A stretch of 64,000 nt of DNA, taken from positions 1 to 64,000 of the forward strand of contig JACQWQ010000131.1 of assembly GCA_016209205.1 (NCBI GenBank), written 5' to 3'. The notes beneath the pieces are model-generated. The model searched no databases and had not been told where the DNA came from. It was given only the letters and a program-made list of their open reading frames with translations. Below are positions 1 to 8,183 of the stretch, piece by piece. The stretch's first letter is position 1; each line of letters begins with the position of its first letter. The DNA is from Chloroflexota bacterium. Its GTDB lineage: Bacteria; Chloroflexota; Anaerolineae; UBA4142; SHND01. Position numbers and translations under genes: made by a program.

Positions 1-348
1 CGCCTGCGTTTTTGCGGGCGCGCGATTGATTTCATCGGCGAGCACGACGTTGGCAAAGACCGGTCCGCGTTTCAAAAAGAATTTGCTCGAGTTGACGTCA
101 AACACTTGCGTGCCGACGATATCGGACGGCATCAAGTCCGGCGTGAATTGAACGCGTTTGAATTCGGCGCGGACGAGATGCGCGAGCGTTTTCGCCGCCA
201 GCGTTTTGGCTGTGCCTGGCACCCCTTCCAATAAAACATGCCCGCGCACAAACAACGCAATGACCATTTGCGCGAAAATTTCATCTTGCCCGACGAGGGC
301 TTTTTTCGATTCGGCAGAGAGCGCTTGGTAGGATTGCTGGACATTCAT
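1..348 (-). CDS. MoxR-family AAA+ ATPase, N-terminal part (runs off the window)
   Basis: The reading frame opens with ATG at 348 and stays open to the window edge, giving 116 residues of the N-terminal half. A Walker A motif (GVPGTAKT) lies near residue 43, followed by [10 protein letters not shown] and the Walker B region ([16 protein letters not shown]) at the edge; these are the signature blocks of MoxR ATPases. MoxR proteins are thought to act as chaperone-like ATPases that mature or activate partner proteins. The upstream DUF4350 and DUF4129 genes are usual MoxR companions. No clear Shine-Dalgarno sequence is visible, because the sequence just upstream is a heptad repeat array. The C-terminal lid domain is outside the window. 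Confidence 0.93.
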   Translation of the reverse strand, partial: MNVQQSYQALSAESKKALVGQDEIFAQMVIALFVRGHVLLEGVPGTAKTLAAKTLAHLVRAEFKRVQFTPDLMPSDIVGTQVFDVNSSKFFLKRGPVFANVVLADEINRAPAKTQA

Positions 349-354
349 GGTGGT

Positions 355-617
355 TTGGAAGTTGGAAGTTGGAAGTTGGAAGTTGGAAGTTGGAAGTTGG
401 AAGTTGGAAGTTGGAAGTTGGAAATTAGAGATTGGAGATTGGTGAGTCGGTTGGTCGGGTGGTCGGAGAGTCAGATGGTCGGATGGTCGGTGAGTCGGAT
501 GGTCGGAGAGTCGGATGGTCGGTTCGTCGGAGAGTCGGATGGTCAAGTGCGATATGCGATATGCGATTTGCGTTTTGAATTTCTAAATTCTAAATTCTAA
601 TTTCTAATTTCGAATTT
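355..617. repeat. Heptad/octad repeat array filling the DUF4350-MoxR gap
   Basis: About ten copies of TTGGAAG (355-423) are followed by octads close to GTCGGATG (about 440-545). After these come heptads that drift from GATATGC to ATTTCTA (549-617) without losing the 7-bp phase. The stop codon of the DUF4350 gene (TAG, 620-618) abuts the last repeat unit. The array fills the whole spacer between two co-directional genes, and I see no promoter in it. Confidence 0.9.
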
Positions 618-1790
618 CTATTTCTTACCCGCGCGTTTCCCAAAAGTGACTGCTTGCTCCACCGTCTTGACCAAATCGGCTTCGGTGGCATCGGTGCGGC
701 GCAAGCCGTTCAAGATGCGCACGAGTGCAGCGCGGTCCATTTCGGGACGCATCCGCGTGATGAGTTCGACATAGTGATCGTCGGACACATCGGGACTGAG
801 GTGGAACGGGCGACCGAGACGCCGCTTGAGCGCATGACGATAGTGCTGCAACACCATGCCGCGTTTGTTGGCGCGGCGAAACAGATTTGCCATTGAAATG
901 ACGTACTCGCTCGGGGTGCGGCGCGCCAGCGTGCGTTGCACGGGAACGGTGCGCCCAAAGCGTTGTCCATTGACGACGAGATAACCAAACAAGATCAATC
1001 CCGTGAACAGCAGACCCCAGCCCCACGGCGTATTGTAAATCGCGTTCAAAAGCGAATTTTCGCTTTCCGGTTTGAAACCGAGATGATATTCGTCAAAGGC
1101 GATGGCGCTGCCGCTGGGCGCGCTTGCCAAAATCGCGCGCGCAAATTTGGCATTGTCGGCATGGCGTAAATTTTCGTTGGACAAGAGCGCGGGCGCGGAC
1201 GCAATCCAAATCGTGCCTCTGCCATGCGGAATGCGCAGCAGCAGGGGTTTGTCCGCGCGAATGTATTCCACTACATCGCTGCGTTTTGTGTCCAAACCCG
1301 AAAAGATGGTCCCCACGCGCAATTCTTGAATCGTCGCGTCGGCAAGCGGCTGCGTCAAGGTCACGCGCTCGACGCTTGTTTTCAAAGCATCGGTCTTGAC
1401 CTCCAACGCGCGAAATAATCCGTTAGTGATGATCGAGCCATTGTCCGCCGCAAACAGCGTGTTGCCGCGCTCGACCCATTGCAGCAGATAACGCGCTTCG
1501 CCGCTTTCAATCGTTTCGCTCGGCGCGAACACGAAAAGCAATTTCACTTGATCGCCGACGCGGAACGCGGTGTTTTCGATGCGCTGCGAACGATAACCGA
1601 GCGTGCTCGCCCACTCGTACAGCGCGAGCGTGCCATCGTCGCGCGCCGAATGCGAAGAATAGCGGACGAACACTTGCTCTGCTTCTTCGATCTGCGCTTG
1701 ACGAATGGCGATGAACGCGCTAAAGCCGGCAAGCAATAAAAGCAGCGCGGCGAGAAAGAATACCTCACGAGACGGGCGAAAGCGTTTCAT
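618..1790 (-). CDS. DUF4350 domain membrane protein
   Basis: The 390-residue protein has an N-terminal membrane anchor at about residues 9-28. An extracytoplasmic domain follows, with a ThuA-like fold typical of DUF4350; it includes the segments YEWASTLGY and LLQWVERGNTLFAADN. A second membrane segment lies near residues 255-275, and a basic cytoplasmic tail follows. Proteins of this family sit between MoxR, DUF58 and DUF4129 genes and their role is unknown. The ATG at 1790 is preceded by a 100-bp gap that holds a palindromic repeat. The last codons and the stop merge into the repeat array at 355-617. Confidence 0.85.
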   Translation of the reverse strand: MKRFRPSREVFFLAALLLLLAGFSAFIAIRQAQIEEAEQVFVRYSSHSARDDGTLALYEWASTLGYRSQRIENTAFRVGDQVKLLFVFAPSETIESGEARYLLQWVERGNTLFAADNGSIITNGLFRALEVKTDALKTSVERVTLTQPLADATIQELRVGTIFSGLDTKRSDVVEYIRADKPLLLRIPHGRGTIWIASAPALLSNENLRHADNAKFARAILASAPSGSAIAFDEYHLGFKPESENSLLNAIYNTPWGWGLLFTGLILFGYLVVNGQRFGRTVPVQRTLARRTPSEYVISMANLFRRANKRGMVLQHYRHALKRRLGRPFHLSPDVSDDHYVELITRMRPEMDRAALVRILNGLRRTDATEADLVKTVEQAVTFGKRAGKK

Positions 1791-1808
1791 AACTCCAAAC
1801 CGTCAGAA

Positions 1809-1875
1809 GGCAAGTTGCTTGTGTTAAAAAGCAACACACTGCCGTTTACGACGCGCAGTCCAACTGCGCTATAAC
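1809..1875 (-). repeat. Palindromic element, copy 1 (AGTTGGACT family)
   Basis: On the minus strand this spacer holds GCGCAGTTGGACTGCGC (1869-1853), a perfect hairpin. It is followed by GGCAGTGTGTTGC, a short T-run and AACACAAGCAACTTGCC. The second half recurs at 29434-29473, and the hairpin recurs at 54182-54198. It separates the DUF4129 and DUF4350 genes, which would otherwise be almost contiguous. Confidence 0.6.
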
Positions 1876-1892
1876 AATCAGGGGTAAACGTT

Positions 1893-2828
1893 TCATAACT
1901 CTTTGACCTGCTCGACGCGTGCGCGATACGCGTCAAATTCCTGAGGCGTGATCGGCTCAAAACCGTACCAGGTGCGATCGAACGTTTCGACAATGGGCGT
2001 GAGCGCGGCGGTGGTGCGCGGGTCGGTATAGGTTTGGTGCAGGTACTCGCGATTTGTTAATGTTGGATCGTATTTCAATTTGCCGCGTTGGTCGAGCAGC
2101 AGCAGCGTGGCGAGATACAGTTGGCGCACCGCGCTGCGATAGTCGCCTTGATTGATAAATTGCTGCGCGTTGTTGAAGGCTTCGCCCGGCGTCCGCGCGT
2201 CGTGTTCTTTTGCCAGCGCGGCGAGCGCTTCTTCTTGCACCAGATTGCGGCGCAGATTGCGAACAAAGTAAGCCAACACCGCCAGGACCAAAAGGATGCC
2301 GACCAAAACGATGAGGTCGCGCCATTCGAAAATGCCCCGCGCGGTATTGTTCAAAAGGCGGTCGAAAAAATCGCTGATACGCCGCAGGATGTCTTGGAGC
2401 CAGGCAGGCAATCCGCTCGCTTCGGAAACAAAAGGCGGGCGGTTCAAAATGCTTTGCAGCGCGGTTAGGTCATTCGGATGGATGGTCGTGGGCGGTTGGG
2501 CGAGAACGTCGCGCAGCGCGGTCAAACGCGCAATGGCGTTTTCGGTTTTACTCGCATCGCGGATCAACGCGACGAGGACGCTGTTGTCCACCGCGCTGTC
2601 CGCGCCTGAATCGAGCCGCACGACGCGAATAGGCTCTAACGTCGCGGCGGCTTGGTTTAACAACGGCGCGCGTTCATTTTGCGCGAGCGCGTGCGCCTGC
2701 TGGACGCGCGCGAGGGATTGTTCGACCGCGCGGCGATAGTCATCCCAAGAAACGGGACCTTGCGCGGCGACGCCGGGCGCGAAAACGAGCGTTGCAAAAA
2801 TGAGCCAAGTGACAAGAACACGTTTCAT
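1893..2828 (-). CDS. DUF4129 domain-containing membrane protein
   Basis: The 311-residue product has a signal peptide or anchor at residues 1-22 (cleavage is plausible after GVAAQ). An extracytoplasmic region follows, then one strong membrane helix near residues 170-190 (LIVLVGILLVLAVLAYF). The C-terminal cytoplasmic domain carries DUF4129 features, including QGDYRSAVRQLYLATLLLLD and a late LTNREYLHQ block. The ATG at 2828 overlaps the stop of the upstream membrane-protein gene (ATGA), which indicates translational coupling. DUF4129 proteins sit in MoxR operons and are of unknown function. Confidence 0.85.
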   Translation of the reverse strand: MKRVLVTWLIFATLVFAPGVAAQGPVSWDDYRRAVEQSLARVQQAHALAQNERAPLLNQAAATLEPIRVVRLDSGADSAVDNSVLVALIRDASKTENAIARLTALRDVLAQPPTTIHPNDLTALQSILNRPPFVSEASGLPAWLQDILRRISDFFDRLLNNTARGIFEWRDLIVLVGILLVLAVLAYFVRNLRRNLVQEEALAALAKEHDARTPGEAFNNAQQFINQGDYRSAVRQLYLATLLLLDQRGKLKYDPTLTNREYLHQTYTDPRTTAALTPIVETFDRTWYGFEPITPQEFDAYRARVEQVKEL

Positions 2829-3901
2829 TTTTGCAAATAATCGTCGCGCGAATAAAGCGACGGTAGATCCAACGGCGCTTCCGGCGGTTGTGCTTGGGCT
2901 GGTGGAGAGGTTGGCGGCTCGATGCGCGGCGGCTCGCTTTGTGGACCTGCCGTCGGGTCCGGTAAACCTTGCATCTGCACCTGCAAATCAAAACCCTCTT
3001 TGCGAATGCGCAAGTCGTAATACAAAATGGTGAGCGCCGCGAATTGCAGTGGGGTCATGACGATGACGACCAGCGATTGAATGATCGGATTGAGAATAAG
3101 AGCGAGTCCGGGAGTTGGCAAGAGGAATGCGAGGATGGTGATTAGATAAACCGGTCCGGCGCTAAAGAGCGACACCATCAGCGCGAGCACAAACACCATC
3201 CCCAGCACGCGCCAGAACGTGCCTTTGACTAATTTCCAACTGCGCCCCAAGCCGCCGGTGCTGTTGTAATTTTCCAACACGATGGCTTGTTCGAAAAATA
3301 CCCAGCGGATGTCAATAAAAATGCTGACGAGGATCGCAGGAATCAGCAAGCAGCAAAGCGCGATATAAAATATACCCAACAGCGCAGAGGCGGTGCTGCT
3401 CGAGCTCGAGCCCAACGCGCCAATCCCAAGCAGAGGAATCAGAATGAATCCGACCAAAACGATGACCAGCACGAGATTCGCCAAAAAGATGAGCACCGCC
3501 GCGATCGAGAGCGAGAGCCACCGACCGAACGCGCGACCGTACGCCTGCCTGACAGAACTGGGACGTCCCAGAAAGCGTTCCGAGACAAAGGCCGCCAACG
3601 CGGCATTTTGAAAAATCGTCGCGATGGCTGTGATAATAACGGCGAGATACGTAACAGCTTGACCTGCCAAGAAGGATGTGCTGTTTAAACTAGACGCGTC
3701 CGAAATGCCAAAAGGCGACGACGGTGTACCGGAGAGCGGAAACATCAAAACGACGCTCAGGACTTGGAGCAGCATCAAGGGCACATGAATGATCGCTACG
3801 ATGCTAACCAGCGGAACAAAATTGCGGCGATAGATGCGAATTGCCTGATCGAGAATATCGCCCGCGCCCATGGGGCGGAGCGGTGGTGTGGTGGTGGACA
3901 T
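2825..3901 (-). CDS. Multi-pass membrane protein, glycerophosphodiesterase-membrane-domain-like
   Basis: The 358-residue product has about six hydrophobic segments (for example FVPLVSIVAIIHVPLMLLQV and ILFYDLRIRKEG-like ends). The N-terminal block PMGAGDILDQAIRIYRRNF is typical of proteins annotated as glycerophosphoryl diester phosphodiesterase membrane domain. I chose ATG 3901 because the in-frame extension upstream to 3970 is encoded by repeat DNA. The C-terminus is Pro-rich and the stop overlaps the start of the DUF4129 gene. A scaffold role in the MoxR membrane complex is only inferred from position. Confidence 0.75.
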   Translation of the reverse strand: MSTTTPPLRPMGAGDILDQAIRIYRRNFVPLVSIVAIIHVPLMLLQVLSVVLMFPLSGTPSSPFGISDASSLNSTSFLAGQAVTYLAVIITAIATIFQNAALAAFVSERFLGRPSSVRQAYGRAFGRWLSLSIAAVLIFLANLVLVIVLVGFILIPLLGIGALGSSSSSTASALLGIFYIALCCLLIPAILVSIFIDIRWVFFEQAIVLENYNSTGGLGRSWKLVKGTFWRVLGMVFVLALMVSLFSAGPVYLITILAFLLPTPGLALILNPIIQSLVVIVMTPLQFAALTILYYDLRIRKEGFDLQVQMQGLPDPTAGPQSEPPRIEPPTSPPAQAQPPEAPLDLPSLYSRDDYLQK

Positions 3902-3902
3902 A

Positions 3903-4125
3903 GTTGGAGATTGGAGATTGTGATAGAGTGATTGAGAGATAGAGAGCGTGAGAGAAAGAAAGACAGTCATCAGTCATCAGTCATCAGTCATCAGTCATCA
4001 GTCATCAGTCATCAGTAAACGGTCATCGGATTTAATCGCCGTGCGATTTAACCTTTTTTCAGATCCGCGATTTGCCACTGACGTTTGACGTTTCACGCTT
4101 GACGTTTCACGTTTTGCGATCCGCG
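3903..4125. repeat. Heptad repeat array between DUF72 and membrane-protein genes
   Basis: The spacer contains GAGATTG-type units, seven or more copies of TCATCAG (3966-4016), and TGACGTT/TCACGTT heptads (4080-4113) that run into TTGCGAT and CCGCGC. The DUF72 stop codon lies at the array edge. The array again fills the complete gap between two minus-strand genes. Confidence 0.88.
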
Positions 4126-4890
4126 CTATGCCGCGCCGGGCAGGAGCAATTTCAATTGACGCGCGGTGTCAATGCCCTGGGCGCGATAATGATTATTGGC
4201 AAAGACGAATGTGTTTTCAGCCAGCGCGTTCATTTGCTCGATTTTAGGCGTCCACTCTTGGAGTTCCTCGACGGTATAGGTGTAATCGTAACGCTCCCAC
4301 GCGTGCTCGTGCTTCCACCATTTTTTGTAATTGCGCCCGTGAAAGCGGACGTACGCGACCGGGCTGGTCGTTTCGGCGACGCGCGGGAAATAGGGTTCGT
4401 CCACGCAGCAAAAGCCGATTGTATTTTCGCGCAACAAGGCGTACGTTTCCGCGCTCAACCATTCCTTGTTGCGGAACTCGACCACCAGAGGCAACATGCC
4501 CAATTCCGCGCGCAGCCATTTCAAATAGTCGCGTGATTCGCCGGTCGCGCGAAATGAATTTGGAAATTGCGCGAGGATTGCGCCCAGTTTTTTCTCGTCG
4601 CGCAGGGGTTGCAGCGCGCTGACGAATTGTTTCACTATCTCTGGGGCGCGTTCGCGCGCGTGTGTCATTTCTTGCGTCGCTTTGACCGTGAAAACAAAAT
4701 CGTCCGGCGCCTTTTTCGCCATCCCCGCCAAGCCGCGCGCGGTGGGCATTCGATAGTACGTAAAGTTGATTTCGAGCGTGCGAAACTCTTGCGCATAATG
4801 CGCGAGCCATTCCTGTTTCGGCAAGTCGTCTGGATAATACGCGCCGACCCAGTCGTCGTACTGAAAACCGCTCGTGCCGATGTAGAGCAT
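4126..4890 (-). CDS. DUF72 family protein (YecE-like)
   Basis: The 254-residue protein starts MLYIGTSGFQYDDW and contains the TIM-barrel landmarks of DUF72: TLEINFTYYRMP, FVFTVKATQEMTH, LPLVVEFRNKEWL, CCVDEP, YVRFHGR and a late FANNHYRAQ. The length matches the family (about 240-260 residues). Start 4890 is chosen because the in-frame codons upstream to 4944 come from a GTCACCCGTCAC-type repeat. The biochemical role of DUF72 is not settled. It follows guanylate kinase on the same strand with a 50-bp gap. Confidence 0.92.
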   Translation of the reverse strand: MLYIGTSGFQYDDWVGAYYPDDLPKQEWLAHYAQEFRTLEINFTYYRMPTARGLAGMAKKAPDDFVFTVKATQEMTHARERAPEIVKQFVSALQPLRDEKKLGAILAQFPNSFRATGESRDYLKWLRAELGMLPLVVEFRNKEWLSAETYALLRENTIGFCCVDEPYFPRVAETTSPVAYVRFHGRNYKKWWKHEHAWERYDYTYTVEELQEWTPKIEQMNALAENTFVFANNHYRAQGIDTARQLKLLLPGAA

Positions 4891-4940
4891 GTGGAAGGTG
4901 ACGGGTGACGGGTGACGAGGATTCAGCACCCCGTCACCCG

Positions 4941-5555
4941 TCACTTGAACCTTATCCTCCGCGGATGTGTTTTCAACTTTTCCGCGCGGATGATTGCCAG
5001 AATGTCGTCTACCGTCTCGTCGAGATGATTGTCGTGATTGCGTAAACAGTAATCAAAGTGCGTCCGTTCTTGCATCTCTTGGGCCGCCGTGCTCAAACGG
5101 CGCAGTAACGCCTCTTCTGTTTCCGTCTTGCGCGCGCGCAAACGCGCTTCCAATTCTGCCGGCGTCGAGATCAGAAAAATGAAAACCGCGCCATCTACGC
5201 GTTGGCGAATCGTCGCCGCGCCTTGCACGTCAATCCGCATGATCACGTCGCGCCCTTGCGCGAGCGCGGCTTTTATGTCACTGCGCGCGTTGCCGTACCA
5301 ATTGCCATACACGTTCGCGTGTTCGAGAAAATCGCCGTGCGCGAGTTTGGTTTGAAATTCTGCGACGCTCATGAAATGATAGTCTACGCCTTCGACTTCG
5401 TTCGGGCGACGCGGGCGTGTCGTATTGGTGACTACAAAGTGAAAAGGCGCGCCGCGCGCTTGCATCCGTTTGAGCGTTGCATCTTTGCCGACACCGCTTG
5501 GTCCCGAGACGATGATGAGCAGCGGTGGCGCCAAGTCCGGTAGTGGCTCTTTCAC
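4941..5555 (-). CDS. gmk: Guanylate kinase
   Basis: The 204-residue enzyme phosphorylates GMP to GDP with ATP. The P-loop is GPSGVGKD (residues 16-23). GMP-binding blocks include TTRPRRPNEVEGVDYHF and FLEHANVYGNWYG, and RIDVQGAATIRQ and the Arg-rich lid complete the family pattern. I place the start at GTG 5555, which overlaps the TGA of the upstream dehydrogenase (GTGA) and gives the usual family length; the longer frame has no homologous N-terminus. Tight coupling to a nucleotide-sugar gene is unusual for gmk, but the family call is firm. Confidence 0.95.
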   Translation of the reverse strand: MKEPLPDLAPPLLIIVSGPSGVGKDATLKRMQARGAPFHFVVTNTTRPRRPNEVEGVDYHFMSVAEFQTKLAHGDFLEHANVYGNWYGNARSDIKAALAQGRDVIMRIDVQGAATIRQRVDGAVFIFLISTPAELEARLRARKTETEEALLRRLSTAAQEMQERTHFDYCLRNHDNHLDETVDDILAIIRAEKLKTHPRRIRFK

Positions 5556-6940
5556 GCGCCATTGGCTCCTGTATTCGCCGCTGGCAGCGGCGTGCCGAGT
5601 CGAATGACGTGTGCCGCGCGTGGGTTGCCCATCGTTACGTTCGTCGTATCCACCACGCACCGTGCGTGCTCCAACACCATGTCGTAATCCACATTGCGAT
5701 GTCCGGTGATGATGATAACGAGATCCGCCGCACGCACGGTTTCGGTGGTCAGCGCGCTGTTTTGTAAAACGTGCGGCGCGCGATGAAACACACTATCGCC
5801 GATGTGGAACTGCGGCACGTACGGGTCGTGGTACGAAACGTTTGCGCCGCGCCCAAGTAAAAGTTCGATCACGCGTTCGGCGGGCGAATTGCGCGCATCG
5901 TCAATGTCGCGTTTGAACGCGACGCCGAGCACCAAAACCTTCGCGCCCGCCAATGCTTTGCCCTGCCGGTTCACCGCGTCGGACACCAAATTGACGACGT
6001 GGAACGGCATGGACTGGTTCACTTCGGCGGCGAGCTCGATGAACTTGGTATAGAAATCGTACTCGCGCGCTTTCCACGAGAGATAGTAGGGATCAACCGG
6101 AATGCAATGTCCACCCACACCTGCGCCGGGATAAAACGGCATATAGCCGAACGGTTTGGTCTTTGCCGCGTCAATGACTTCCCAAATGTCAATGTTCATG
6201 CGTTCGCACAACAGCGCGAGTTCATTCACCAACGCGATGTTGACGCTGCGAAAAATGTTTTCGAGCAGTTTCGTCATTTCCGCCGCGCGGGGTGAGGAAA
6301 CGAGATGCACATTGCTGGTCAGCGTCGCCAATAAATCGCGCGCGAGTTCCGTCGAACGCGGCGTGAGTCCGCCCAACACTTTGGGCATGTTGCGCGCGCT
6401 CCATTGCTTGTTACCGGGATCAATCCGTTCGGGCGAGAACGCGAGATAAAAATCCGTGCCCGCCTTTAATCCGCTCGTTTCCAAAATCGGCAAAACAAAT
6501 TCTTCGGTCGTGCCGGGGTAGGTCGTGCTTTGCAAAATGATCAGTCGCCCGCGCCGTAAATGCCGCGCGATGCTTTCACTCGCGCTCTTGACCGGACCGA
6601 GATCGGGCGCTTTCATGCGGTCGAACGGCGTCGGCACGCAGATAAAAATAACGTCGGCGTTATCCAGAATCGTTTCGTCGGTGGACGCGCGGAGTCGTCC
6701 GTCGGCGACTAGATGGTGTACGAGCGACGATTCCACATCGGGGATGTACGATGCGCCGCGATTGATGGTTTCGACCTTGCGCGCATCGAGATCGAAACCG
6801 TAGGTGGGAAAGCCCGCGTCGGCAAAGGCAACCGCGAGCGGCAAGCCCACATAGCCGATCCCGATAACCGCAATTTCGGCGGTGCGCGTGTGAATTTTTT
6901 CGGCGAGAGCAGTTGTTGTGACAGGTGAAGATATGGTCAA
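5552..6940 (-). CDS. wbpA: UDP-N-acetylglucosamine 6-dehydrogenase (WbpA/WecC-type)
   Basis: The 462-residue protein belongs to the UDP-Glc/GDP-Man dehydrogenase family. It has an N-terminal NAD Rossmann motif (GIGYVGLPLAV, residues 27-37), a central dimer domain, and the catalytic Cys in GAGVGGHCIPVDPYYL. That form is characteristic of UDP-HexNAc dehydrogenases rather than UDP-glucose dehydrogenases. A C-terminal UDP-binding domain follows (GVAFKRDIDDARNSP). It would oxidise UDP-GlcNAc to UDP-GlcNAcA, the first step toward di-N-acetylated uronic acids; WbpB/E/D-like genes lie at 36.5-39.3 kb. The start is a TTG two bases after the WecA-type stop codon. Confidence 0.9.
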   Translation of the reverse strand: MTISSPVTTTALAEKIHTRTAEIAVIGIGYVGLPLAVAFADAGFPTYGFDLDARKVETINRGASYIPDVESSLVHHLVADGRLRASTDETILDNADVIFICVPTPFDRMKAPDLGPVKSASESIARHLRRGRLIILQSTTYPGTTEEFVLPILETSGLKAGTDFYLAFSPERIDPGNKQWSARNMPKVLGGLTPRSTELARDLLATLTSNVHLVSSPRAAEMTKLLENIFRSVNIALVNELALLCERMNIDIWEVIDAAKTKPFGYMPFYPGAGVGGHCIPVDPYYLSWKAREYDFYTKFIELAAEVNQSMPFHVVNLVSDAVNRQGKALAGAKVLVLGVAFKRDIDDARNSPAERVIELLLGRGANVSYHDPYVPQFHIGDSVFHRAPHVLQNSALTTETVRAADLVIIITGHRNVDYDMVLEHARCVVDTTNVTMGNPRAAHVIRLGTPLPAANTGANGA

Positions 6941-6942
6941 CT

Positions 6943-7935
6943 CTAGTTTTTCCTTTCAAACCAGAAAATGATGGCTGCCCCGAGTACAAGCGACGCGCCA
7001 AAAATAGCATAAGCGATTTGCGGCGAAACGTATTGAATTGCAAATCCCAACGCGCCGCACAGCCCGCACAACGCGTAAATTGTGAGCACCGCGCGGCGAT
7101 GACTCATACCCATTTGCACGAGACGATGCGAGAGATGGTCTTTGCCCGCCGTCGTCCATGGATTCACGTGACGCCGCAAACGCGAGACGGTCACGAGCGT
7201 CATGTCGAGCACGGGCACGCCAAGCACGAGAATCGGAATCATCCAGGTGACAGTGTCGGGCTGTCCCGGAAAGCGCAGTTTGACGCCCAGCGCGGCGAGC
7301 GTAAAACCCAAAAACAAACTTCCCGCATCGCCCATGAAAATCTGCGCGGGGTTGAAATTATACACCAAGAAGCCGAGCGACGCGCCCATCAGCGCCGCCG
7401 CAAACGGCGCGACCAACAGCTGCCCGTTTAATAAACTCAGGACGAGAAACCACGCGGACGCAATCGCCGCAACGCCGCCCGACAGCCCATCCATGTTGTC
7501 CAGAAAATTGACCGCGTTCGTAATGCCCACAATCCACGCCGCCGTGATGAAGATATTCAAAAATGGATTGTGCAAAAATTCGACCTGAACGCCGGTGAGA
7601 ATCAAAATCGCAATCGCGAAAAATTGACCGCCCAATTTCACGAGCGGGCGCAGCCCCTGCCAATCGTCCCAAATGCCGAGAAACGAGACCCACGTTGCGC
7701 CCAACAAAATCCCAATGACTTGGTTCACATAGAACGCGTCGCTGAACAAAAGCAGCGCGGCAAGAAACGCTAAATAAATGGCAACGCCGCCCAGCAGCGG
7801 CATCGGCGACGTGTGAACTTTGCGCGCAGTGGGTTGATCGAGAATACCCAGGGCAAACGCGACGCGTCGCGCCAACGGCGTCACGCCGAGGGCGAGGATC
7901 AGCGAAGCGACGAAAATAAAAATAATGCTGGGCAT
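6943..7935 (-). CDS. Undecaprenyl-phosphate GlcNAc/hexose-1-phosphate transferase (WecA/TagO, MraY family)
   Basis: The 330-residue integral membrane protein has about ten membrane segments. It carries the MraY-superfamily loops GIWDDWQGLRPLVKLGGQ, NAVNFLDNMDGLSGG (catalytic Asp-rich loop), NFNPAQIFMGDAGSLFLGF, and the His-containing GKDHLSHRLVQMG that distinguishes polyprenyl-phosphate GlcNAc-1-P transferases from MraY. It would load the first sugar phosphate onto undecaprenyl phosphate in the membrane and so initiate the surface glycan. It sits between the ligase gene and wbpA, all on the same strand. Confidence 0.92.
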   Translation of the reverse strand: MPSIIFIFVASLILALGVTPLARRVAFALGILDQPTARKVHTSPMPLLGGVAIYLAFLAALLLFSDAFYVNQVIGILLGATWVSFLGIWDDWQGLRPLVKLGGQFFAIAILILTGVQVEFLHNPFLNIFITAAWIVGITNAVNFLDNMDGLSGGVAAIASAWFLVLSLLNGQLLVAPFAAALMGASLGFLVYNFNPAQIFMGDAGSLFLGFTLAALGVKLRFPGQPDTVTWMIPILVLGVPVLDMTLVTVSRLRRHVNPWTTAGKDHLSHRLVQMGMSHRRAVLTIYALCGLCGALGFAIQYVSPQIAYAIFGASLVLGAAIIFWFERKN

Positions 7936-7943
7936 GTCGTCTA

Positions 7944-8183
7944 TCGAAATTAGAAATTAGAAATTGGAAGTTGGAAATTAGAAATTGGAGGTTGGAAGTT
8001 GGAAGTTGGAAGTTGGAAGTTGGAAGTTGGAAGTTGGAAGTTGGAAATTAGAAATTGGAAATTCAAAATTCAAAATTCAAAACGCGTGTCGCCAATCGCG
8101 CATCCCACTATCGCACTATCGCACGATTGCACTATCGCACTATCGCACGATTGCACTATCGCACCTAACTGATCACTGACCAC
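7944..8183. repeat. Heptad then octad repeat array between the ligase and WecA-type genes
   Basis: Heptads GAAATTA, GAAATTG and GAAGTTG (7947-8056) drift to AAAATTC (to about 8082), then switch to octads close to CACTATCG (8105-8164). The array runs from just after the WecA-type start codon almost to the ligase stop codon. The final bases are GTGATCA/GTGGTCA heptads that abut TGA at 8186-8184. Confidence 0.9.

Noticed and set aside
355-617. CRISPR array
   Set aside because: The units are 7-8 bp with no unique spacers and no cas genes are nearby; these are simple degenerate tandem repeats.
2825-3970. Extended N-terminus of the membrane protein to 3970
   Set aside because: The extra codons are encoded by the repeat array; ATG 3901 starts a sensible N-terminus.
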